A stretch of DNA of 64,000 nucleotides from the NCBI RefSeq assembly GCF_000315915.1, contig NC_020185.1, forward strand, positions 992,001-1,056,000, read 5' to 3'. Made by a program: the position numbers and the translations under genes. The stretch comes from Henningerozyma blattae CBS 6284. Taxonomy: Eukaryota; Ascomycota; Saccharomycetes; Saccharomycetales; Saccharomycetaceae. Under the pieces are notes generated by a model, which was given only the letters and a program-made list of their open reading frames with translations, was not told the origin of the DNA and ran no database searches. This document shows, piece after piece, positions 19,501 to 29,752 of the stretch (positions are counted from its first letter, which is position 1; every line of letters starts with the position of its first letter).

Positions 19501-20490
19501 GATACATCACTTTTTAATAATGTTCAACTGCTAGTGTTTAATACAGGTGTGACTAATGATGATATATTCGATTTAGATTTGAAATTAAAGCAAGATGGGG
19601 AAGATATGATTAAATTGATGACGGATATTGCTGTAAATACGAATATCAAATTTGATATTTTAGTAGTATATTGGGATTCGAATGATATACAACTTTCAGA
19701 TAAAAGATTATCGAAACTACTCCAGCTGGGGAAAGTATCTAAAAATTTCAGAGTCTGTCTGAATAATATTATTATTGTTAGAATTGGTGAAACTGATCCT
19801 CATAATATTTTATTACACGGGTTAAATCAGATATCGACTTCTTTTAAATACTCATTAACTGATAAAGGCCGTATTAATTTAAGTTTGAAAAATCGTCGTT
19901 CATTAGCAGGAATTGGTCCACAGGAAGTACAATTAAGAGCTACTGATAAATTAGATGCTAAATTAAAGAAAATTCAAGATAATGAAAATGCAAAATTATT
20001 AGGAGCCATTGACAAGCGTAATACATATCAATACTTATTTTCACATGTGGAAGCATCACCAAGAAAAACTAAGAGAAAATTGCCTGTACTATTAAGTGAA
20101 AGCAAGAGTAATAAGTTCAGAACACCTTCAGGTAGAAATAACACTTCATCACTAAGCTCTTTTGGAAATTTATCTCATTTGGCGAAAAAGGGTAAAAATA
20201 ATATGCATAACTCCAACAATATTTTAATATTCGAGACTCCAACTTATGCCACAATCAATAATCGCTCTTATATGACTCCTGGAAATGTGACTAAAGATTC
20301 TAATGATATAAGTTATATCCGTGCCCAATATATCCAGCACATACCCGAATCCAACAATTCTTTATTATATAATACGCCTACTAATCCGCCAGTTTCTCAA
20401 TTTCATGCACCAATGATTTCCAGCCCAGATAATATTGCTAATAATCTTTCAGAACTCCGTAGTCTTATTGACACAGTCAAAAAGAGATAG
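16522..20490 (+). CDS. SAC3: Sac3, TREX-2 mRNA export scaffold
   Basis: A 1322-residue scaffold of the TREX-2 complex (Sac3-Thp1-Sus1-Cdc31-Sem1), which couples transcription to mRNA export at nuclear pores. The N-terminus is poly-asparagine and lysine-rich. The conserved M region with the SAC3/GANP PCI-type fold spans about residues 170-520 and includes GTCMDMCPTFERSRR. A disordered FxFG-poor linker follows, then a helical segment at about 790-870 that fits the Cdc31/Sus1-binding CID region. Length is close to S. cerevisiae Sac3 (1301). The frame is open upstream through a TTG codon, but the first ATG is at 16522. Confidence 0.92.
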   Translation: MNPLLSGKSKPSNNNNNYNNNNNGNIFLNKKDNNNNSKFKQKFNHKKFSNKKFNTDKINKNEIPSNINSIKKDEIDSIIGPLLNNPQSMGFSQFKHEKRVLPRFLIGQRPQLVQRPLVQDPWDKANQLKMNQLESSINDLNELYETLKKMRNFERRIMESKGLVDKPALAKDLNDAIIFQGTCMDMCPTFERSRRNVEHTVLVYERDSSSDKKASRSKALKVFARPAAAAEPPLPSDVRPPHILVKSLDYIIDNLLSTLPDSESFLWDRMRSIRQDFTYQNYSGPEAVDCNERIVRIHLLILHIMVKSNVEFSLQQELEQLHKSLITLSEIYDDVRSTGGVCPNEAEFRAYALLSKIRDPEYDKTIQELPSSIFQDNLVQFALCFRRIISNSSFSERGYMKTESCLNFYSRFFQLLNSGNVPILLSFFLEIYLNEIRFYSLKALSLTLNKKYKPVSISIFKEYLSFNDFQEIEAFCKYYSIDIQNDFIDLKSLTHHSHKLAEKKPLKQTILLSIDSQLLSLSYIDLINSGLPNFTSTPINDTKNVDNIIDSIPLPIESNIFLPPIDLHPEEVTPKLEPPIIKPPIVNISTPNDNIDNKPTISTNNKVTVTNNQQETIPQTISFSRPEAPSFFQTSNSFNIGKQDTSLKQTFKTPNLETNFNKISTPNMTNFFQNQPKIDVFKTPVTKASEESNNGLLSNINNILNDKVPKTTLESSPSSRIQSKPKALPASSFTPLASLDTKPKSLEKSESQPSAGSFSPAPRSSSTSNNDIKIDTARNESDIEVTQSINRKMQVIEELSTELFDAFFREKIYLLSLETKADMKYSSILKTRFINRWRSKYDNVINHKKRETMQILEFQNVINELGKPNFKEPSEYLFTPNFKKTKHTNLLNSINKSLQLSPISNEVNIFSTKIQKDSKIWEPFNLDNYYETIASRCPNFEEAICDIFIYSKNYNPIIFQWLLRKFNINDYRIPEKKILKNVSISINGIDDKYDTSLFNNVQLLVFNTGVTNDDIFDLDLKLKQDGEDMIKLMTDIAVNTNIKFDILVVYWDSNDIQLSDKRLSKLLQLGKVSKNFRVCLNNIIIVRIGETDPHNILLHGLNQISTSFKYSLTDKGRINLSLKNRRSLAGIGPQEVQLRATDKLDAKLKKIQDNENAKLLGAIDKRNTYQYLFSHVEASPRKTKRKLPVLLSESKSNKFRTPSGRNNTSSLSSFGNLSHLAKKGKNNMHNSNNILIFETPTYATINNRSYMTPGNVTKDSNDISYIRAQYIQHIPESNNSLLYNTPTNPPVSQFHAPMISSPDNIANNLSELRSLIDTVKKR

Positions 20491-20910
20491 ACAACATCTG
20501 GATAATTAATTATATATAAAAAAATTTTCTATGTAAAAAATAAATAAATAAAAGATTGCATTCTAAAATGGTTTTTTGAACTTTTTATTAATCTTATTGT
20601 GTCATTATAGCTATTATCACAAAGGAAATACCGTTATTTAACTTTCTTGGTAATCGATCGGAAATTATCTTATCGACGTCATTTTTAATTAAAAGTTCGA
20701 AAATGCGGGAAAAAAATTCGGTAAGTGAAATAAGATAATCACCATAAAACTCATCGAAATAAGATCTATCAATCAATAAGTAGATCCTGTTATTTTGATT
20801 ACTGAAAATTTCTATCGTTCTCAAATCTGTTTAGACTCTATATAGAAAGGATAAAATATTTTGATAACTTTAAGAAAGTTTATAATATTCTTACTGCGTA
20901 TAATAGTATT
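20491..20910. other. Intergenic: SAC3 3' end and NHA1 promoter
   Basis: 420 bp. A 76-codon reverse frame at 20594-20824 begins with TTG and matches nothing I recognise. No RNA gene or strong site was seen. This is also a junction between chromosome IV-type and chromosome XII-type gene order. Confidence 0.55.
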
Positions 20911-22563
20911 ATGGCCTGGTCGCAGGTAGATCCTACTAAAGCTCATGTTGCCTATGCTTGTATTGCAGTGTTTTGTTCAATCTTTTCGTTAGTATCTTTA
21001 TTCGTTAAAGAAAAGTTATATGTTGGAGAATCAATTGCAGCCTCGATATTCGGTCTTATCGTAGGCCCTAGATGTTTAAATTGGTTCAATCCTATGAGCT
21101 GGGGTAATGCAGATGAAATTATTCTGGAGATTACTCGAATTGTTTTATGCATCCAAGTGTTTGCTGGTGCAGTAGAATTACCTCCGAAGTATATGTGGAA
21201 GCATGGTAAATCTGTCTGTCTTTTGACTATCCCTGCTATGGTTGCCGGATGGTTGATAGTGGGACTTTTTATATGGATTATTATACCAGGGCTAAACTTT
21301 TCTTCAGGTTTGTTGGTAGCCGCATGTATTACGGCTACAGATCCTATTCTAGCACAATCAGTGGTTTCTGGACGATTTGCACAGAATATTGCCCTTCCAA
21401 TAAGATACCTTTTAAGTGCTGAATCTGGGTGTAATGATGGTATGGCATTCCCATTCGTGTTCTTATCTTTAGACTTAATTAAATACTGGGGTCATGGTGG
21501 TGAAGTTGTAAAAGATTGGTTATGTATATCAGTCATTTACGAGTGTATATTTGGGTCGTTCCTTGGAATAGTCATTGGTTGGGTAGGGAAAGAGGCAATC
21601 AAATTAGCAAAACGATATAATATGATAGATAAAGAATCTCTTTTTGCCTTTTATATCATTTTGGCATTCATGTGTGCCGGATTTTCATCAATTCTTGGAG
21701 CTGATGATCTTCTTGCTTCATTCTTTGCAGGATGTGCCTTTGGCTGGGACGGCTGGTTCCGTGAGCAAACCGCTGAAAGTAACCTGATTAATATTATTGA
21801 TGTTTTGTTAAATTATGCTTATTTTGTGTATTATGGTTCTATCATTCCATGGAGTAGTTTTGATGATGATGAGCTTGGACTGAAAGTTTGGCGTCTAATT
21901 TTGATTGCAGTTGTTGTCCTATTTTTAAGAAGACTGCCTATCACATTAATGTTAAAACCTTTCTTACCTGAGATTAAAACCTGGAAAGAAGCATTTTTTG
22001 TTGGACATTTTGGTCCCATTGGTGTAAGTGCTCTATTTGCTGCTTTAACTGCAAAGGCTGAACTAGAAAAAAGTGTTTCAAAAGATCAGACTCCGCTTCC
22101 AAAATTACCTCCAAAGGGGTCTAAGCATTGGCAACTTATGGCATCTATTTGGCCAATTGTTTGCTTTATAGTTTTTGTTTCAATTATTATCCATGGTTCA
22201 TCTGTGGCATTTATGATGCTGGCAAAACATTTAAGCTCAGTTATACCAGAAACAACAAAAAAAACTTCTCAGAAGGATGATCCTAGTACTGAATTGGAAG
22301 ATCTTGAGAATTTTAATGATGTTCTAGAGAGACAAACCATCAAATCTTCAGGTAAAATAAACGAAGAGGATAGTTCGGAAGATGATACTTCTTATGAAGT
22401 TAATGGACCTTCAACAGTAATGAAAAGAAAACAATTGCAAAACGATATTGCAAGTAGTACACATAACGCTATATATCCTGATGACCAGATTCAAAGTTCC
22501 TATTCTCTTGAATCTATGAGAAAGGATATTCTAGGTGTAAACACGGATGGCGTCTCAAGTTGA
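20911..22563 (+). CDS. NHA1: Nha1 Na+(K+)/H+ antiporter, short-tailed
   Basis: A 550-residue plasma membrane antiporter that expels Na+ and K+ in exchange for protons. The membrane domain (about residues 12-435) is complete with about 12 hydrophobic segments and is close to S. cerevisiae Nha1: [20 protein letters not shown] at 11-30, [16 protein letters not shown] at 139-154 and [14 protein letters not shown] at 169-182. The first conserved tail block, [14 protein letters not shown], is present. After that only about 110 acidic, Ser-rich residues remain, whereas S. cerevisiae Nha1 has 985 residues in total. The stop follows a normal-looking coding stretch, so this appears to be a truly short protein. 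It is convergent with SLS1. Confidence 0.9.
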   Translation: MAWSQVDPTKAHVAYACIAVFCSIFSLVSLFVKEKLYVGESIAASIFGLIVGPRCLNWFNPMSWGNADEIILEITRIVLCIQVFAGAVELPPKYMWKHGKSVCLLTIPAMVAGWLIVGLFIWIIIPGLNFSSGLLVAACITATDPILAQSVVSGRFAQNIALPIRYLLSAESGCNDGMAFPFVFLSLDLIKYWGHGGEVVKDWLCISVIYECIFGSFLGIVIGWVGKEAIKLAKRYNMIDKESLFAFYIILAFMCAGFSSILGADDLLASFFAGCAFGWDGWFREQTAESNLINIIDVLLNYAYFVYYGSIIPWSSFDDDELGLKVWRLILIAVVVLFLRRLPITLMLKPFLPEIKTWKEAFFVGHFGPIGVSALFAALTAKAELEKSVSKDQTPLPKLPPKGSKHWQLMASIWPIVCFIVFVSIIIHGSSVAFMMLAKHLSSVIPETTKKTSQKDDPSTELEDLENFNDVLERQTIKSSGKINEEDSSEDDTSYEVNGPSTVMKRKQLQNDIASSTHNAIYPDDQIQSSYSLESMRKDILGVNTDGVSS

Positions 22564-22783
22564 ATCAACAGAATCCAACTTGCCTTATTTTTTTACTTAT
22601 TGGATTTTGTCTCTAGTATACCGAAGGAAATGTATATGTATTTACAATATTTAATTAAATTTGAATATAATTTATAAAATTACAAAAGAGAATTATTATA
22701 TAAAACGTTCTAAAGACGATCATTTGTTTTTATTTCGGTCTACGTGGGTAGGATTTTAACCACAAAAGTGAAATGTTAAACGT

Positions 22784-24967
22784 TTAAAGATTATGCACAA
22801 TATCATGGAAGAAAGTTTCAAATTGATTTTCATTCAATGAGCTACCGCCAACAAAATCAACTTGAGAATACCACCCCCCTAGGATATCTCTCTTAATCTC
22901 CGAATATTGGATTAAATAATCTTTGTTATGTTTCAGTTGTACAACCTTATGATGTTCAAGTTCTGTAAAGTTATAGTTTATGCTATTAACGTCATATTTA
23001 TTTTCACTTGTATTAAAAGAAGGTATATTTATTGAAAGTTTTTTCTTAAATGAAAAGGTTTTTCCTTTAAAGGATAAGTTTTGATCATTAATAAATGCTT
23101 TTAATGACGGTTGATCTTCAAGCCATTTATTGCCTTCATATTCATATATACCACATAGATCTAGAGTCTTGTCATGTTCAAATCTGTAGTCTGTTGGGAA
23201 ATCTGGAGTCTGAAGAACATAATGTCTTTGTGCCAATAGTAAAAATGCTCTACAAGATATTGGTATGACATTATTGTTTGCATCTAATTCTAGCCATATT
23301 TCTAATGGAGGGTAATTATAATTGTTATTAAGAGATTGAGGGTTTTCTGGTATAAATTTCAATTTAACATAGTAGCTATGATGATCAACATTGTAGTACT
23401 CATCAATAGAGTCTATTGTATCAAATAACGGATATTTATTTTTCACCAATGTTGATGCAATGAAAGGAATTTGTGGTGTAAATAATTGACGTTTCATTAA
23501 ATCTGAGTTTGCAACTAAAACTTGCCCCATTGTTACACTAAATAATGCATGCGAAGGATAATTTTCTTTAATAGGAATGATAGGGGCTCCGTTAGAGTCT
23601 TGTTCAGGTAACACTAATGCATTATAAATTTCTTTAACATCATTTTTTGTAATAATGTCCGTGGTGGTAATCCTGTTTTCTTCTGAGGTACTAGAATTAT
23701 TACCTTTTGTACTCTGTAATCTCTTCCAAGGAATATTTTTAGTTGACCAGATTAGATTTTCGGAATTAGAGTATGGATATTCCTTATATTCATTATCAGT
23801 GTGAAGTTTATAACATTTTAAATTTGTTGTAAGCTGAGGTTGAAAATTTAAAGACGACAAGAATAATGCAGTTGCCAACGTAAGTCTTTTTGCACCAACA
23901 GCAGATATGTATAGATTTCGTGTAGATGAATCACCTTCTTCAGTAGGAATCTTTTCAAAATAAACACAATTTTCACGTTCAATTGAAGAGAGAATAGAGT
24001 CTAAATGCTTCTCATCAAGAGGTGTTGCACCATTAATCGAGTGTGTTTTGAGTATGTCGTCAATTGGAAATACTTTGGTTGAGATATTATTTAAAATTTT
24101 CCCTAAAGCCAGCTCGATGTATCTGATAACATTTACTGTTGCATTCACAATAATTTTATTTTCGTCAACTGCCACAATGATTCTAGCACCCATGTTAGCA
24201 AAGTTATGGAATATTTTACTATTATCGGTAACTAAAAGTAAGAATAAAGCTTTTGGTTCTAGATCAATTACGCTTTCATTAATTAATTTATCTTTTTGTA
24301 AAGCTTTGTCATCAACCTTACAATGCCAATATTCCATAATAATTCTTTTAATAAGTCTTTCTTTCGTAAGATGAGCATTAGATTTATTAAAGAATTTTCT
24401 AGTGTATGCTCTTAGTTGGACAATAGTGTATGCTGAATCAAGATGTTTCGTTAACTCATCAAAACGTTGTTGAGATATAACTTCATCAACAGGTTTGAGA
24501 TATTGTATAGATTTGGCTGCTTGCTCTAATGAAACTTTATTCTCAAATATAAGTAGTTTTTTACCTTGCGCTTTTATCATCTGCAATGGCTTTAAAGGCA
24601 AATAGTTTCCAATATGTTCAGCTTGTAAATCTACACCTTCAAAAGCAGAGAGTCTGTTATCCTTATCACTATGTTTTGATATGGGAAGTACTTTGCGCCT
24701 CCTCAGTAGACCAGATTGTTTAAGATTCAAAACTACAATTGATGGCGTTTTAGGTTTAATTTTCTTACCTCTTGTTGCTGTATTAAACTCTGAATTTTCA
24801 GAATCCTTTTTTTTCAATTCTATAGGTTCTACATTTTCTAGGATAGTATTACATCTTACAGTTGAAGAACTTAGGAATGCTTTACTTAAATATGGCCTTA
24901 CTTGGAACATTTTTACGGTATGTGAAACGGTAATTGGCAAAGCCATTAACGGTCTTAAACAAACCAT
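22784..24967 (-). CDS. SLS1: Sls1 mitochondrial inner-membrane expression factor
   Basis: A 727-residue mitochondrial protein. S. cerevisiae Sls1 (643 residues) sits in the inner membrane and couples transcription by the mitochondrial RNA polymerase to translation. Here the N-terminus (MVCLRPLMALPITVSHTVKM) is basic, hydroxylated and free of acids, like a mitochondrial presequence. The middle contains HLTKERLIKRIIMEYW and a KH-like VDENKIIVNATVNVIRYIELAL segment. No clear membrane span was identified by eye. Identification rests mainly on position, between NHA1 and RRN5 as on chromosome XII, plus this architecture. It is divergent from RRN5. Confidence 0.8.
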   Translation of the reverse strand: MVCLRPLMALPITVSHTVKMFQVRPYLSKAFLSSSTVRCNTILENVEPIELKKKDSENSEFNTATRGKKIKPKTPSIVVLNLKQSGLLRRRKVLPISKHSDKDNRLSAFEGVDLQAEHIGNYLPLKPLQMIKAQGKKLLIFENKVSLEQAAKSIQYLKPVDEVISQQRFDELTKHLDSAYTIVQLRAYTRKFFNKSNAHLTKERLIKRIIMEYWHCKVDDKALQKDKLINESVIDLEPKALFLLLVTDNSKIFHNFANMGARIIVAVDENKIIVNATVNVIRYIELALGKILNNISTKVFPIDDILKTHSINGATPLDEKHLDSILSSIERENCVYFEKIPTEEGDSSTRNLYISAVGAKRLTLATALFLSSLNFQPQLTTNLKCYKLHTDNEYKEYPYSNSENLIWSTKNIPWKRLQSTKGNNSSTSEENRITTTDIITKNDVKEIYNALVLPEQDSNGAPIIPIKENYPSHALFSVTMGQVLVANSDLMKRQLFTPQIPFIASTLVKNKYPLFDTIDSIDEYYNVDHHSYYVKLKFIPENPQSLNNNYNYPPLEIWLELDANNNVIPISCRAFLLLAQRHYVLQTPDFPTDYRFEHDKTLDLCGIYEYEGNKWLEDQPSLKAFINDQNLSFKGKTFSFKKKLSINIPSFNTSENKYDVNSINYNFTELEHHKVVQLKHNKDYLIQYSEIKRDILGGWYSQVDFVGGSSLNENQFETFFHDIVHNL

Positions 24968-25309
24968 ATTTATTCCTACAACGCAAGTTTAAATAGTCTA
25001 TCGTTTTATTGAAAATTCTTAAATTTATTTCAAAGTAGTTGATATATAAACAGCAATCATATATTTTTATGCTAGAAGTTTTATGGTAACAAATTTCATC
25101 TAGATGAGAATTTCATTTAATCGATTTCGCTTAATTAACAGAATTCCAGATTGGAAAATAAGTCGTGGAAAATTAAACTTTTACAAGTGTAGTTTTTATA
25201 ACCTTAAAAAAACAAAATACGCATATAGAATTATAATAATGTAATTAAATATTCATTCCAATATAACATAATTACTTGAAGGTATCATTATTTGGGCTTC
25301 TTATGAAAA
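24968..25309. other. Intergenic: divergent SLS1/RRN5 promoter
   Basis: 340 bp shared by two divergent genes. A TAGATGAGAATTT stretch near 25101 only loosely resembles a PAC box. An ATG at 25303 opens a 14-codon frame that overlaps the RRN5 start in another frame. Confidence 0.5.
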
Positions 25310-26944
25310 ATGAGCAATCGAAAAAGAATAAGACCAGATGCAATTGAGAATTATGTCGACAATTTTAACAATGAAGTAACAAATTTCTTTGAAGGCCATA
25401 CTAGAGTACGACCTAAATTAACCAGTTCTTATGTACATACAAGAAGCTTGACAAAACGGTTAGCCTCACGTCTTAAGGAGAGACCTATCTCATTTAGCGA
25501 TGATGAATTAGATGTCATAAGTGATTCGAATGAAGATTTACAAGATTCCAGTCTGGAAGAGAATCTTAGAAATGATTCAATGTATTTTACCAAAGATAAT
25601 TCAAAAGCAGATAAATATCCGTTTGCAATTATGGGTACCCAATGGACTCCATCTGAAAAAAGAATTTTTTTTCACTGTTTATCTCGATACTCCATTCATC
25701 AACTTGAAGTGTGGGCGCCTTTAATTAAAACAAAGTCAAAATATGAAATTTTACTTTATTATAAAGTTCTAAAACATAATTTAAGAAAACTTAAAGATTC
25801 ATACATGAAAAAATTTGGCGGAATTCTAAAACGAATAGATCTACCGATTGCTTATGAAATGAGTGAAGATTTCATTGAACTTGAGGAACTAATTGATAAA
25901 ATTAGAAGACAAAATGATCAACTAAAGACAACTAATACGTTAATTCAAAAATCCGTGTCTGGGTCAAATAATGATGTCACTTCCTTGATATCGTTTGATA
26001 ATTGGAATAAAAGATGGAAACCACTATATTCTAGGTCAACAATCGAAGAGATAGCTCCGTTGTCTAAAACTTCTTTACCTTTTTCGATCTCAGCATCAGA
26101 GTATCTGATAGAATGTTGTAAGGATTATACTAGAAAAATTATAGTGCAATCTGTTCTTCAACAAATAAATAGTATGACTTTTAAACAAGAATTGAATGGG
26201 ATTGATCAAGATAGTGAAAAATCTGATGATTTTGAGGCTTATACCACAAATCCTGAAAAAGACCATGCTCAACCGTTCAATATAACGAAGGAAGACATCT
26301 ATGACGCAATTAATACTTTTAAGTTAAATGGAGAAATTTTCCCCACTATTGGTGAATCTGTTTTAAATACAATATCTAAATTCCAAATAAAATATAAGAA
26401 AGGTGGCAAATTGTTTAGAACAAAGGAAATTCTGAATACATTGATTCCCCCTTTCATGTATGAGACAATGATATCTGAACCTACCCCGGAAAATATACTA
26501 GCAAAGCCATTCATCCCTAATGTTGATTTAGAATCTCCTAGATATGCAGTAGCCCTCTCTTTGAAAAGATTATATTATAAATCATCAAAGAGTAAGAGAA
26601 GAAAATTAAATTTATTAATTAATAGTTCTCAAAGTTTGTCAACAGCTGATAGTACAAGCGAAGATTTCACTCAGTTAATAAACGATGCTCCTAATGAACG
26701 ATTTATTCTGGATGATATACTTGATAGAATTGATAATCCTTTGGAATTTACACTTTGCGATTGGGAAACAGATTTAATGGAACATCAAGATAAAGTTAAA
26801 TCTAGAGAATATGAAAACGCCTTGCTGAGTTATATTTTACGTACAGAACCCGAGAGGTTAACTACCTCTCAACTAAATCCAACAGCTTGCCCATTACATT
26901 TACGACAAAGTTTAATATCAAGATTTCTCTCAACGAACGATTAA
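25310..26944 (+). CDS. RRN5: Rrn5, Pol I upstream activation factor subunit
   Basis: A 544-residue protein with a SANT/Myb-like domain near residues 107-155, beginning GTQWTPSEKRIFFHCLSRYS (W112) and continuing through EVWAPLIKTKSKYEILLYY. Rrn5 is a subunit of the upstream activation factor (UAF) that binds the rDNA promoter for RNA polymerase I. The N-terminus is basic with RKRIRPD. The remainder has mixed helical and acidic stretches. S. cerevisiae Rrn5 has 363 residues, so this protein is longer, mainly after the SANT domain. Position between SLS1 and DPH6 agrees with chromosome XII. Confidence 0.83.
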   Translation: MSNRKRIRPDAIENYVDNFNNEVTNFFEGHTRVRPKLTSSYVHTRSLTKRLASRLKERPISFSDDELDVISDSNEDLQDSSLEENLRNDSMYFTKDNSKADKYPFAIMGTQWTPSEKRIFFHCLSRYSIHQLEVWAPLIKTKSKYEILLYYKVLKHNLRKLKDSYMKKFGGILKRIDLPIAYEMSEDFIELEELIDKIRRQNDQLKTTNTLIQKSVSGSNNDVTSLISFDNWNKRWKPLYSRSTIEEIAPLSKTSLPFSISASEYLIECCKDYTRKIIVQSVLQQINSMTFKQELNGIDQDSEKSDDFEAYTTNPEKDHAQPFNITKEDIYDAINTFKLNGEIFPTIGESVLNTISKFQIKYKKGGKLFRTKEILNTLIPPFMYETMISEPTPENILAKPFIPNVDLESPRYAVALSLKRLYYKSSKSKRRKLNLLINSSQSLSTADSTSEDFTQLINDAPNERFILDDILDRIDNPLEFTLCDWETDLMEHQDKVKSREYENALLSYILRTEPERLTTSQLNPTACPLHLRQSLISRFLSTND

Positions 26945-27316
26945 TTTATTTTCACTTCAATAAAATCAAGCATTTTTTAAAAAAATAAATTAATTTAAGA
27001 TAGCTGACTATTCTATCACTCCCTACCCCTAATCATTCATTGCAATTTGACCTGGTAATCAACTTTATATGATACGACGGCTCATTTGGCGTTTTATATT
27101 ATTGATATCAATTTTAGCGCATAGGCATAGTTTATTAAGAATTTTAGATGCCAATAATATTTTTTTTTCATTTTTCCGACATAAATTTTGATATTTCGGA
27201 GCTAAATAACTGAATTTTTCAGTAGTCTACATTATAAAATTGGTAAATGTATAATAATAATTAATCAAATACTTGGAACACTTATCTCTTCATACAGGCA
27301 ATTTTCCCAACTAAGG
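26945..27316. other. Intergenic: RRN5 3' end and DPH6 promoter
   Basis: 370 bp with poly(T) and AT tracts. PUT1, located between these genes in S. cerevisiae, is absent. Nothing else was recognised. Confidence 0.55.
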
Positions 27317-29404
27317 ATGAAATTTGTTGCATTAATCTCAGGTGGCAAGGATTCTTGTTATAATATTCTACATTGTTTGAAAAATGGTCATGAGTTAGTT
27401 GCCTTAGCAAATCTAATGCCAGAAAACAATTCTCAACAAGAATTGGATAGTTTTATGTTTCAAACTGTTGGCCATGATATTGTTTCAATGTATGGGAAGT
27501 GCACAGGGTTGCCTCTATTTAGACAGCCTATAAAGCAAGGAGGTTCTAAGAACGTTCAATTAAATTATACGCCCACCTCTTCGGATGAAATTGAAGATTT
27601 ATTCATCTTACTTCAAAATGTCATAAAAGAAATTCCTGATGTAAAAGGGGTCAGTGTAGGTGCAATTCTATCATCTTATCAACGTACTAGAGTAGAAAAT
27701 GTATGCAATAGGTTAGGACTAGTATCGTTAGCCTATCTATGGGAAAGATCACAAGATGAATTAATGGGCGAAATGTGCTTAATGTCAAAGGATCTGGATG
27801 ATCCAGAACTTGATGAAAACAACTGCTCAATGGATGCAAGATTAATAAAAGTAGCAGCACTTGGCTTAAATAAAACTCACCTAGGAATGTCTCTACCACA
27901 TATGTATCCAATCTTACAAAACTTGTCATTAAAATACGATGTCAATATTTGCGGGGAAGGTGGTGAGTTCGAAACCATGACATTAGATGCCCCGTTTTTC
28001 AGGAAGGGTAAATTAGAAATAACAGATATAGAATATGATACTTCTCAGTCTAGTAATGGTGTTTATAATGCACATTTAACTGTGGCTTTTGTTGAAAGAG
28101 AAGTTTCGGTCGAGCAATTAAATTTAGAGTTAAAGAAACTTCCGGTTCCTCAAACCTTTAATTCTAAATTTCAGCACATCTTAGAAATATCTCTAAAAGA
28201 TCAGCCTTGTATTCCTCAATTTTTGGATCATCCTGATGAAAACTGTATCTCAAAAAGTAAAATATTTGATCCAATGTCGAGTCATAAAATTGAAAATATT
28301 ATATACATTTCAAATCTAGTTTGTACATCATCTGTACGTAAAACAGTAGAAGAACAAGTTATTGACATTTTTAAAAAATTGAAACTCTGTTTAAATGAGT
28401 ATAATGTTGTCCAATCACATATAATATCTTCAACATTGCTATTGAAAAATATGGCTGATTTTTCTAAAGTGAACACTATTTATAACAATTTTTTCTCAGT
28501 ATCTGAGTGGGGTCCACTCCCTCCATCAAGGGCCTGTGTTGGAACATCTCTTTTGAACTCTACCTATTTGGTCCAATTGTCCGTCATTATTGACTCTTCT
28601 TTAGATGTTAAACAATTAGACAATAATGTTTGGGTTTCAAATGCTAAGAATGGATTACATGTTCAAGGTCTCTCGTATTGGGCCCCCAGAAATATTGGGC
28701 CCTATTCTCAAGTAACTACTTCAAATAATGATCAAAATAAAGTCGGGTATGTTAGTGGTCAAATTGCATTAATTCCTCCTTCCTTAGAGTTATGTAATGA
28801 GGGGCAATATGAAGAAGCTATTTTATCTCTGCAACATTTTGATACAATTATTCAGACGAATGGAGTGCCAAATATATTATCTATGATGTCATATATTACA
28901 TCTAAAGATATGTTACCAAGTGTTACCTCTGTTTGGTTTGCTTATCAAGTAGACGGCTCTTCTAACGATGATATGATAAATAAATCACTCAAATCCCTTA
29001 TAATTGTACAAGTAGATGAATTACCCAAGAGTGCGAACTGTGAATGGAGTGGAATAGCATGTAAGTCGTTAGATATCAATTATTCTGAATATTCGAATAT
29101 GACCGATTGTGAATCTACATCATTTGAAAATACATCTAAATATGAATTAGAAATACCTTGTTCTTCAAAGATAGTTGTTAAAGATGAAAAGGAGCGTTGT
29201 TTTGTGACAGGGTTTTGTAATTCTAAGGAAGAACTGGCAGATATTGTATCTCATTTAAATATTCCACACCATATTACTGTTTATTATAACCCAGCTTATT
29301 CAACGATTACCGGAAACTTACATAATTGTACTATAACTACCGTTAATGGTGTTTATGATTACAAGGGAAACGAGTACGTTTTTGGGTTTCAAATATTTAT
29401 GTAA
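27317..29404 (+). CDS. DPH6: Dph6 diphthine-ammonia ligase
   Basis: A 695-residue enzyme for the last step of diphthamide synthesis on eEF2, using ATP and ammonium to amidate diphthine. The N-terminal ATP-pyrophosphatase domain opens with the PP-loop ISGGKDS (S8-S13) and contains CGEGGEFETMTLDAPFF at 212-228, both diagnostic. Two Rid/YjgF-like domains follow from about residue 310 to the end, as in fungal Dph6 (685 residues in S. cerevisiae). Position fits chromosome XII order after RRN5. Confidence 0.94.
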   Translation: MKFVALISGGKDSCYNILHCLKNGHELVALANLMPENNSQQELDSFMFQTVGHDIVSMYGKCTGLPLFRQPIKQGGSKNVQLNYTPTSSDEIEDLFILLQNVIKEIPDVKGVSVGAILSSYQRTRVENVCNRLGLVSLAYLWERSQDELMGEMCLMSKDLDDPELDENNCSMDARLIKVAALGLNKTHLGMSLPHMYPILQNLSLKYDVNICGEGGEFETMTLDAPFFRKGKLEITDIEYDTSQSSNGVYNAHLTVAFVEREVSVEQLNLELKKLPVPQTFNSKFQHILEISLKDQPCIPQFLDHPDENCISKSKIFDPMSSHKIENIIYISNLVCTSSVRKTVEEQVIDIFKKLKLCLNEYNVVQSHIISSTLLLKNMADFSKVNTIYNNFFSVSEWGPLPPSRACVGTSLLNSTYLVQLSVIIDSSLDVKQLDNNVWVSNAKNGLHVQGLSYWAPRNIGPYSQVTTSNNDQNKVGYVSGQIALIPPSLELCNEGQYEEAILSLQHFDTIIQTNGVPNILSMMSYITSKDMLPSVTSVWFAYQVDGSSNDDMINKSLKSLIIVQVDELPKSANCEWSGIACKSLDINYSEYSNMTDCESTSFENTSKYELEIPCSSKIVVKDEKERCFVTGFCNSKEELADIVSHLNIPHHITVYYNPAYSTITGNLHNCTITTVNGVYDYKGNEYVFGFQIFM

Positions 29405-29752
29405 GGTTGTATAATATTTAATTAAGATAATGATGTAAAATTTTAATTAGACCTCTCAAAATAGGTACTCTACAATCTGCTAACATGTAATGTTTATTTT
29501 TAGCTGAGTATCTATTTTCTAGGATATATATTAATTATTTATGAATCTTTCTAATTGAAAACGATTTTTTTTGTTAGTTGTTTATTGATATTAAAATTTA
29601 TGACATTATTAATTTTAAACTGAAATTGTCAAGAACTTCGGAATAAGAGATAAAAAAATCAGTATTCAAATTATAATAAAATTCATTAGCACAATAATAA
29701 TCACAAAAATACTAATAGAAATGTATAGAGTTATTCGCTAGATTGATAAAGA
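29405..29752. other. Intergenic: DPH6 3' end and promoter of the unknown gene
   Basis: 350 bp, AT-rich, with no recognised element. An ATG at 29721 is followed within a few codons by a stop and does not extend the downstream gene. Confidence 0.5.

Noticed and set aside
20594..20824. 76-codon reverse frame between SAC3 and NHA1
   Set aside because: It starts with TTG, has no early ATG, and no recognised similarity; probably a chance frame.
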